Origin: Thermostichus vulcanus str. 'Rupite'
Lineage (GTDB): Bacteria > Cyanobacteriota > Cyanobacteriia > Thermostichales > Thermostichaceae
Assembly: GCF_022848905.1 (NCBI RefSeq)
Contig: NZ_JAFIRA010000002.1
Location: forward strand, 1 to 64,000
Direction: 5' to 3'
DNA length: 64,000 nucleotides
Made by a program: the position numbers and the translations under genes
Part shown: positions 58,171 through 64,000 of the stretch, one piece after another
Position numbering within the stretch: the first letter of the stretch is position 1
Layout of the letters: each line of letters opens with the position of its first letter
The notes under the pieces: model-generated
Told to the model about the DNA's origin: nothing
What the model saw: only the letters and a program-made list of their open reading frames with translations
Database searches by the model: none

Positions 58171-58569
58171 TCAGCCGTGATGGGGGTCGTTGATGTATTC
58201 CAACACCTTCTGAGTACTAATCTTCCCGGTAGTGTCGAACCCATACGAATGCGTCCACAGGCTGGGTAACCTAAGCAATTCTGGAAACTCTTGTCTAAGA
58301 ACACGGGATGACCGCCCCTTAAATGCCTTCACCACCTGGGAAATGGAGTGATGGGGGTCGTATTCCACCAAGAGATGGACATGGTCAGACGCGATCTCAA
58401 GCACCTTGATAAACCATTTTTTCTCGGCAGCGACTTCCTGGAACACCGCCGCGCAACGGGACTTGAGGTCTTCGCGTTTGTAGAACACCTTTTTCCGCCT
58501 GCACGGGATCCAAATCAAGTGAACCGTTGCCAATCCAACCGAATGCCGATAATGCTTGTATTCCGTCAT
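58171..58569 (-). CDS. tnpA: IS200/IS605-family transposase TnpA (Y1 HUH)
   Basis: A 132-aa single-strand DNA transposase. The HUH motif is visible in ASDHVHLLVEYDPHHS, with the catalytic Tyr in KVLEYINDPHH near the C-terminus. The start MTEYKHYRHSVGLATVHLIW is typical of the family. It acts as a dimer on hairpins at the element ends. ATG at 58569 is used; the frame extends to 58605. It appears intact. Confidence 0.92.
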   Translation of the reverse strand: MTEYKHYRHSVGLATVHLIWIPCRRKKVFYKREDLKSRCAAVFQEVAAEKKWFIKVLEIASDHVHLLVEYDPHHSISQVVKAFKGRSSRVLRQEFPELLRLPSLWTHSYGFDTTGKISTQKVLEYINDPHHG

Positions 58570-58613
58570 GTAGACAATGGCGAAGTATCTACAGGGATAG
58601 TACAATAGTCTGC

Positions 58614-59837
58614 ATGAGACGGGTCACCACGACACTCAAGCTCAAGTTTCTTGACCTCAATGCGGTCAAAGCAGAGATGTTTAACCAGACGGTTTGTGCG
58701 ACAACCGAACTGGCAAACGAACTGCTCCGCATCAGTCCGAAGGAACGAAAAGCATTAACAACCGCCAAAGTGGTAACCCCACTCAAGTCGGCACTTTCCA
58801 ACCAGGTGATTCGTGTCCTGAAGGGGAAAGCCGGCCAGCGGGTCAAACACTTCAAAGTGTTCTGGCCAGAGGTCAACAACCAAAACTGGAAGCTGCACAA
58901 AGTAGGCAGCACCTACTCGGTGAGTTTTCCCACGATTCAGGGTGACAAGCGGGTTCCCCTTGAGGTTGGCAGTTCCTACTATGCCGAGCGTCTTGAGCGC
59001 ATCCTGGCCGAGCAGGATTGTGAACGGGGAACCTTGAAACTCATGAAGCTACGGGGCTGTTGGTACGCGGTTGTATCTATCACTTGGGAAGTTCCCGAAG
59101 TGAAGAGTACGGAGCGGCTGGGTGTTGACCGGGGGCAGAACCGTTTGGCAGTGGCGGCCACCCGTTGGGGTCGGGCGGTGTTTTTTGGGGGTGGAGAGGT
59201 AGCCTATCGTCGTCGTCGTTTCCAGAAGCGTCGTGCCCAGTTGCAGCAGGCGGGTAAATACCGAGCACTCAAGCGACTGGAGCGCAAAGAAGCCCGGTGG
59301 ATGAGGGCGGTCAACCACACCGTTAGCCGCCGCATTGTACGGTTTGCCAAGGCGGTGAATGCGGATGTGTGGATGGAAGACCTCTCAGGTATCCGCCAAT
59401 CCAGACAGAGCCAGAAGGCGCGTTCGGATGCCGGGAAATCGCGCCATACCTGGTCGTACTACGACCTGGAGTGGAAGGTTGCCTACAAGCTGGAGATGGC
59501 AGGTAGAACTCTACACAAGCGCCCTGCTGCCTACACATCCAAAACCGACCACAGGACAGGATTGATCTGCTCCGCAGGGCCGGAGGCCATTGGGAAAAGG
59601 AGTGGGCATCTGTTCACCGGGCAGGACGGGTATTGCTGTGATGCCGACTGGAATGCCGCAATCTTGCTACGCAAGACGCGGAGCGTCATGAACATTGCCC
59701 AGTGGGACGGGTTTTCGTGTCCTTTGAGTCTAAAAGAAGCCCTGCCCGTAATAGGTAGGGTCGGCTCAGGGGATGGGGTAGTTGGCAATCCCCTGAACTC
59801 CATGAATCCCTCACAGCTTCAAGCTGTGGGGAGCTAG
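58614..59837 (+). CDS. tnpB: TnpB-like RNA-guided nuclease of IS200/IS605 element
   Basis: A 407-aa TnpB. The RuvC-like triad is visible as Asp in LGVDRGQNRLAV, Glu in DVWMEDLSGIRQ and Asp in CDADWNAAILL. At the zinc-ribbon position, where many TnpBs have CxxC...CxxC, this reads TSKTDHRTGLIC and HLFTGQDGYCC, so the four ribbon cysteines are not conserved. The start MRRVTTTLKLKFLDLNAVK is preferred. The stop is followed by the right-end hairpin, and the 3' end contains CACAGCTT/AAGCTGTG, likely part of the guide-RNA scaffold. Probably active as a nuclease, but RNA binding is unproven. Confidence 0.88.
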   Translation: MRRVTTTLKLKFLDLNAVKAEMFNQTVCATTELANELLRISPKERKALTTAKVVTPLKSALSNQVIRVLKGKAGQRVKHFKVFWPEVNNQNWKLHKVGSTYSVSFPTIQGDKRVPLEVGSSYYAERLERILAEQDCERGTLKLMKLRGCWYAVVSITWEVPEVKSTERLGVDRGQNRLAVAATRWGRAVFFGGGEVAYRRRRFQKRRAQLQQAGKYRALKRLERKEARWMRAVNHTVSRRIVRFAKAVNADVWMEDLSGIRQSRQSQKARSDAGKSRHTWSYYDLEWKVAYKLEMAGRTLHKRPAAYTSKTDHRTGLICSAGPEAIGKRSGHLFTGQDGYCCDADWNAAILLRKTRSVMNIAQWDGFSCPLSLKEALPVIGRVGSGDGVVGNPLNSMNPSQLQAVGS

Positions 59838-59847
59838 AAGGGAGAAT

Positions 59848-59868
59848 CCCCCGGTTTCTAACCGGGGG
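59848..59868. repeat. Right-end hairpin of the IS element
   Basis: Perfect nine-base stem (CCCCCGGTT/AACCGGGGG) with TCT loop, 10 bp after the tnpB stop; the matching left-end hairpin has one T in place of C. Confidence 0.8.
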
Positions 59869-59980
59869 AGTGTCAATTCCCGACTTAAAGCTTTCAATCC
59901 CGCTAAGATGGGGGCTAAATCAATATTCAGTACCAATCGATCCAATCTGGCTCATCTGGGGTGGGGGGGTAACGCTGAGG

Positions 59981-61366
59981 ATGGTTGCAGGTCTAGCACT
60001 GACTCAGGAACAGCGAGAACTCCTGAAACAGAGACGGCAGCGGCTGGGGGAGTTGCTGCCGTTTCCAGTCTTGCTTTGGGCAGGGGGACGTAGCCCGCGT
60101 AATTTTCCCCACAATGGTTATCCCTATCGAGCCAGCAGTCATTTTCTCTACTTTGCCGGGATCCCGATTGAACAGGCGGTGATTCGCCTGCAGGCGGGTC
60201 GATTGGAACTGTTTGTTGACGATCCTCCCCCTGGGGCAGCCCTGTGGCATGGCCCTAGCCCGACACGAGAGGAATTGGCAGCCCAAATCGGAGCTGAGGC
60301 GGCTTATCCTTTGTCGGAACTGGGATCCTTCTCTGGTGAAGCTCTTACCCTGGGTGTCCAGGATGCAGCCACCCGAATCCAGCAAGCCCACATTTTAAAC
60401 CGAGGGATCCCAGCCGCACCGGATCTTCATCCTCAGGATGAACCCCTAGCGGAGGCAGTGGTGCAGTTGCGCCTTTGTCAGGATGCCTTTGCCCTAGAAC
60501 AGATGCGGACAGCAGCAGCGGTAACGGTGGAGGCTCACCGAGCGGGGATGGCGGCTAGCCGGCAGGCTAAGCGCGAGTCGGAAGTGCGAGCCGCAATGGA
60601 GCAGGCAATTTGCGCTCAGCAAATGACCGTTGCCTACACCAGCATCGTGACCGTCCACGGCGAGGTCTTACACAACGAAGCCTACCATCACCGGCTGCAA
60701 CCGGGCGATCTGCTGTTGGCGGATGTGGGGGCAGAAAGCCCGCTGGGTTGGGCGGCGGATGTCACACGCACCTGGCCGGTTTCAGGACAATTTTCCCCCA
60801 CTCAGCGGGAGCTCTACGAGGTGGTGCGACAAGCTCACGATGCTTGTATTGCCCAAGCGGCTCCAGGAGTGGAGTATCGAGAGTTGCATCTGTTGGCAGC
60901 TCAGGTGATTGCATCTGGATTGGTGGAGTTGGGCATTCTGCGTGGGGATCCCCACACGTTGGTGGAACGGGATGCCCATGCTCTGTTTTTCCCCCACGGG
61001 ATCGGGCATTTGCTGGGGCTGGATGTGCACGATATGGAGGATCTTGGGGATCGAGCCGGCTATGCAGCAGGGCGGCAACGGAGCCAGCGCTTTGGGCTGG
61101 GCTATCTGCGGCTGGATCGACCTTTGCAGGCGGGCATGGTGGTGACGATTGAGCCAGGGTTTTACCAGGTGCCAGCCCTTTTGCAGGATCCGGTGCGGCG
61201 ACAGCGCTATGACGATTGTGTGAATTGGGAACGGTTAGCCCAGTTTGCCGATGTGCGAGGCATTCGCATCGAGGATGATGTGCTCATTACCCCAACTGGC
61301 TGTGAGGTGCTGACGGCGGCTTTACCCTCTCATCCGGAGGAGATCGAAACTTGGGTCATGGGTTGA
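59981..61366 (+). CDS. pepP: M24-family Xaa-Pro aminopeptidase
   Basis: A 461-aa dimetal aminopeptidase of the creatinase/PepP type releasing N-terminal residues before proline. The N-terminal domain includes YPYRASSHFLYFAG. Metal ligands appear as LLADVGAESPLGWAADVTRTWP (two Asp), FFPHGIGHLLGLDVHD (His), TIEPGFY (Glu) and GIRIEDDVLI (Glu). ATG at 59981 is preferred over the frame opening at 59870, which contains an insertion-derived extension. It lies just after the IS element. Confidence 0.9.
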   Translation: MVAGLALTQEQRELLKQRRQRLGELLPFPVLLWAGGRSPRNFPHNGYPYRASSHFLYFAGIPIEQAVIRLQAGRLELFVDDPPPGAALWHGPSPTREELAAQIGAEAAYPLSELGSFSGEALTLGVQDAATRIQQAHILNRGIPAAPDLHPQDEPLAEAVVQLRLCQDAFALEQMRTAAAVTVEAHRAGMAASRQAKRESEVRAAMEQAICAQQMTVAYTSIVTVHGEVLHNEAYHHRLQPGDLLLADVGAESPLGWAADVTRTWPVSGQFSPTQRELYEVVRQAHDACIAQAAPGVEYRELHLLAAQVIASGLVELGILRGDPHTLVERDAHALFFPHGIGHLLGLDVHDMEDLGDRAGYAAGRQRSQRFGLGYLRLDRPLQAGMVVTIEPGFYQVPALLQDPVRRQRYDDCVNWERLAQFADVRGIRIEDDVLITPTGCEVLTAALPSHPEEIETWVMG

Positions 61367-61372
61367 AGGGAG

Positions 61373-62581
61373 ATGGGATCCGGATTGGGCAGGGTACCTC
61401 AGCGGATTTTGGTCTGCCCGGACAGTTTCAAGGGATCCCTGACGGCAACAGAAGCGGCCCAGAGCATCGCCAGAGGGATCCGCCGGGTTTTGCCCACCGC
61501 TGAGGTGGAGCCGATCCCGCTGGCAGATGGGGGAGAGGGCACCCTAGAGGTGCTATTGACGGTGTTGGGGGGCGAGAAAAAAGGGTTGTGGGTGACTGGT
61601 CCACTGGGGGATCCGGTATGGGCGGAGTATGGGGTGCTGGCCTCCGGTCAGTTGGCCCTGTTGGAACTGGCGCAGGTGGCGGGCCTGACGTTGGTTCCTC
61701 CAGAACAGCGGGATCCCACCCGTACCACCACCTATGGGTTGGGGGAGCTGTTGCGGGCTGTCTGCCAGGAACCGATCCCAGAGATTTGGCTGGGGCTTGG
61801 GGGATCCGCCACCGTGGATGGAGGATCCGGCATGGCACAGGCCCTGGGGTACCAATTGCTGGATGCAGCCGGGGATGCGATTGGCTGGGGTGGGGGAGAA
61901 CTGGCCCGTCTGGACCGCATTCAGCCACCCGCCCACCGAATTTGGCAAGGAAAACGCATCCGGGGTTTGTGTGATGTTCAGAATCCCCTCACCGGGCCGT
62001 TGGGGGCCGCCGCCGTCTTTGGGCCCCAGAAAGGGGCAACCCCCCTGCAGGTGCAACAGTTGGATCAAGCCCTGGGGCACTGGGCCACTCGGGTGGAACG
62101 GGATCTGGGCCGAACCGTGGATCGGATCCCTGGCGCCGGAGCGGCGGGGGGAGTGGGGGCGGGGCTGGTTGCCTTTCTCGGAGCCACCCTAGAATCTGGG
62201 ATCCACCTGCTGTGGCAGCAAGCCTCCCTACAGGAGCGTATTCAGCACTGCGACCTGATCGTGACCGGAGAAGGCCGCCTGGACGAACAAAGCTCCATGG
62301 GGAAAGTGGTTGGGGGCGTGCTGGCACAGGCAATTTTGGCCCAAAAACCTCTCTTGATTCTCTGTGGACAGGCAACCTCAGCCGCACGAGCCGAGTTGGC
62401 AACTTATCCCATCCCCATTCACATTGGCGTCATCTGTGGGGACCCTCTGAACCTGGCGGAGCAGGAGCGGATCCCGGATGAGGCAGAAGCACAGCGGCAG
62501 GCCAGCCTATATCTAGAGCAGTTGACAGCCCAGAAGTTCCAGGAACTTCTACAACCGGGACTGGAGAGCACCAAAGTATAA
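61373..62581 (+). CDS. glxK: Glycerate kinase
   Basis: A 402-aa glycerate 2-kinase of the GlxK type, which phosphorylates glycerate; in cyanobacteria this supports photorespiratory glycolate recovery. Signature text is ILVCPDSFKGSLTATEAAQSIARG, PLADGGEGTLEVLL, IWLGLGGSATVDGGSG and the C-terminal VTGEGRLDEQSSMGKVV. It follows pepP by 6 bp and could share its transcript, and it precedes psb28. Confidence 0.93.
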   Translation: MGSGLGRVPQRILVCPDSFKGSLTATEAAQSIARGIRRVLPTAEVEPIPLADGGEGTLEVLLTVLGGEKKGLWVTGPLGDPVWAEYGVLASGQLALLELAQVAGLTLVPPEQRDPTRTTTYGLGELLRAVCQEPIPEIWLGLGGSATVDGGSGMAQALGYQLLDAAGDAIGWGGGELARLDRIQPPAHRIWQGKRIRGLCDVQNPLTGPLGAAAVFGPQKGATPLQVQQLDQALGHWATRVERDLGRTVDRIPGAGAAGGVGAGLVAFLGATLESGIHLLWQQASLQERIQHCDLIVTGEGRLDEQSSMGKVVGGVLAQAILAQKPLLILCGQATSAARAELATYPIPIHIGVICGDPLNLAEQERIPDEAEAQRQASLYLEQLTAQKFQELLQPGLESTKV

Positions 62582-62611
62582 TGGTTTGAATAACCCGTTT
62601 TTTAGGACATC

Positions 62612-62926
62612 ATGGCCAGTATCGAGTTCTCCCCCGGAATCCAAGAGGTACCCACCAATGTGCGGGTGCTAAAGTCCAAAACAAGTAGCCGGGGATCTGC
62701 TATTTTTCGCTTTGAGGATGTGAACTCTGATACTCAAAATATCCTCGGCATGAGGATGATCGATGAGGAAGGGGAATTGACTACCCGCGACATCAAGGCC
62801 AAGTTCTTGAACGGAGAATTTAAGGCCCTAGAAGTGACCTACGACATGGAGAACGAAGCGGAGTGGGAGCGCTTCCTGCGCTTTATGGAGCGCTTTTCTG
62901 CAAGCAACCAAATGGGCATGGCCTAG
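62612..62926 (+). CDS. psb28: Photosystem II assembly factor Psb28
   Basis: A 104-aa soluble PSII assembly protein that binds CP47 pre-complexes. The start ASIEFSPGIQEVPTNVRVLKS and AIFRFEDVNSDTQNILGMRM are clear family motifs, with the C-terminal WERFLRFMERFSASNQMGMA. AGGA lies 5 bp before the ATG. Its stop codon overlaps the stop of the convergent methyltransferase gene by three bases. Confidence 0.96.
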   Translation: MASIEFSPGIQEVPTNVRVLKSKTSSRGSAIFRFEDVNSDTQNILGMRMIDEEGELTTRDIKAKFLNGEFKALEVTYDMENEAEWERFLRFMERFSASNQMGMA

Positions 62927-64000
62927 TCCTGGGAGCGGGTAACAGCCCTTTCACTCGACAGTTCAAAGGGAGGTAGCTTACCCACCGCTTCCCGGATCCT
63001 GGCCGGGATCCGCTCATGGGCCAGGGGATAGTGATGGGTGAGCCGAGCAAGGAGCCGTTCCCATTGGGGGGCATTCAGGGTTCGAATCAAGGAGATGTGG
63101 GGTTCAGCCCCCAGTTCATGCCCCTGCTCCATCAGCTTCAGAGCAACATTGGCTGCTGCCATTTCCAGAACCGATTCGGCCAGTCCATAATCCAGCTCGG
63201 CTGAGACAATCAGGGCATAGTCTTGAGGGTTGGGGCTGAGCAGAATGTACTCCAGCAACGGCTCCAGTTCAGAAACTATTACTTCCGAATCCGGATCCCA
63301 GTCCGGGAAAAGAGCGAGGTTCATCTGCCGCAGATGGATCCCTGGGGTAGAGGGTTCTGAGTGTTCTGGAGAGAGTATCGGCAGATTTTCTTCCAGTGCT
63401 AGCCAAGTTCCTGTGTAATCGATGGTGTGAAGCCGAAAGAAAGCCCCTATCTCCTGTTCAAAGTCGTGAATGGCCTTCTTGCAGCCCTCCCAATGGCCAT
63501 AGTCGTCCACTTGAATGAACCCCTTCGGATTCACTTGCCCATAGAGATTCCGGAAAATATCCATTGTGGAGCTATACCAATCTCCATCCGCATGGAGAAG
63601 AGCAATCTCGCCCATTTCCTCCCGGTAAGCGGGTAAGGTATTCTCAAACAACCCTGCCACAGGAATAACCCATTCCCAAACCCCCAAAGCCTCACACACT
63701 TGTTCTAGGTTTTCAGCAATGGGAGCGGGCAAAGTTCCCACCCCAAAGCCCGTATCATTTGCCGGGATCCCTTGGTGGCGATCCACTTCTGTTGGATCGG
63801 GCATGCCGGAAAACGTATCAAAAGAATAGACCTTGCGAGGACGGCGACTGAAGTTCTGGATCACCCAGGCCAATAGGGCAGAACTGCCGCCCTTATACAC
63901 TCCACACTCAACAAAGTTACCTGGAATATCTGCTTGGCAAATCTTTTTGGCCAGTGAGTAAAGGGTTGATAGTCGCTCCAGGCTCAGCAAGGTATAAGGG
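62923..64000 (-). CDS. TylF/MycF-family O-methyltransferase, 5' end outside window
   Basis: A 355-aa stretch of a class I SAM methyltransferase of the TylF/macrocin type. It contains NFVECGVYKGGSSALLAWV (SAM motif), VYSFDTFSGMPDP, LLHADGDWYSSTMDIFRNLY (the metal/catalytic Asp region) and FIQVDDYGHWEGCKKAIHDF. A C-terminal extension of about 150 residues has no recognised domain. The frame stays open to the window edge before the TTG at 63990, so the true start lies upstream. Substrate unknown; relatives modify sugars in glycoconjugates. Confidence 0.82.
   Translation of the reverse strand, partial: PYTLLSLERLSTLYSLAKKICQADIPGNFVECGVYKGGSSALLAWVIQNFSRRPRKVYSFDTFSGMPDPTEVDRHQGIPANDTGFGVGTLPAPIAENLEQVCEALGVWEWVIPVAGLFENTLPAYREEMGEIALLHADGDWYSSTMDIFRNLYGQVNPKGFIQVDDYGHWEGCKKAIHDFEQEIGAFFRLHTIDYTGTWLALEENLPILSPEHSEPSTPGIHLRQMNLALFPDWDPDSEVIVSELEPLLEYILLSPNPQDYALIVSAELDYGLAESVLEMAAANVALKLMEQGHELGAEPHISLIRTLNAPQWERLLARLTHHYPLAHERIPARIREAVGKLPPFELSSERAVTRSQD

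Larger units (their letters stand above)
58121..59868. mobile_element. IS200/IS605-type element with tnpA and tnpB
   Basis: Both ends carry almost the same subterminal hairpin, CCCCCGGTTTCTAACTGGGGG at the left and CCCCCGGTTTCTAACCGGGGG at the right. The tnpA gene is on the minus strand and tnpB on the plus strand, 44 bp apart, the divergent IS605 arrangement. No target-site duplication is expected for this class. Exact ends are uncertain by tens of bases. Confidence 0.8.

Noticed and set aside
61553..62080. 175-codon open frame antisense to glycerate kinase
   Set aside because: Opposite a well-supported gene, Pro/Gly-rich without domain; typical of GC-rich antisense frames.

Overview
The window is about 64 kb of a cyanobacterial chromosome. 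It carries form IB RuBisCO (rbcL-rbcX-rbcS), Psb28, NDH-1 genes (ndhH, ndhA, ndhI) and several cyanobacteria-type conserved hypotheticals. The palindrome GGATCC, usually inside GGGATCCC, is scattered through genes and spacers at very high density, like an HIP1-type iterated palindrome. This, with the moderately GC-rich bias, suggests a thermophilic hot-spring Synechococcus/Thermostichus-like organism; that assignment is inference.

Layout. 1-16 kb is mostly housekeeping: a broken NurA-like gene, an ndhH-(small ORF)-ndhA-ndhI operon, a Uma2 gene, ureG-ureD, tRNA-Leu, a glycosyltransferase-like gene, an EamA transporter, a leishmanolysin-like lipoprotein, an isopenicillin-N-synthase-like oxygenase and tRNA-Arg. 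17.2-38.2 kb is a defence island. It holds an 87-repeat CRISPR array, then on the minus strand cas2, cas1, two small membrane proteins, a Cmr6-Cmr1-like fusion, cmr5, cmr4, cmr3, cas10/cmr2 and csx1, with three Uma2-family genes interleaved and an unknown 147-aa gene at the head. A DUF559-like nuclease gene diverges from the head of the operon across a perfect inverted repeat. 38.2-64 kb is again core: tRNA-Glu, avtA, clpP, rbcLXS, TPR proteins, upp, a degenerate HAD protein, lptF/lptB, a pentapeptide protein, a PRC-barrel protein, an operon of HTH/GrpE-like protein, Hsp70 and acyltransferase, an MlrC-like protein, an IS200/IS605 element (tnpA/tnpB), pepP-like, glycerate kinase, psb28 and a partial TylF-like methyltransferase.

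The most interesting part is the type III-B locus. Cas10 keeps its HD and GGDD motifs and Csx1 keeps a CARF-like N-terminus and an RxxxxH HEPN motif, so cyclic-oligoadenylate signalling looks intact. The Cmr4 backbone subunit, however, seems to lack the catalytic Asp of target-RNA slicing. Cmr6 and Cmr1 appear fused, three putative Uma2 nucleases are stitched in by 4-8 bp overlaps or short gaps, and two putative membrane proteins sit between the effector and adaptation genes. No cas6 is present in the window. A second item is the operon joining an XRE HTH/GrpE-like protein, an Hsp70 and an acyltransferase.

All family assignments were made by reading motifs; no database search was run.
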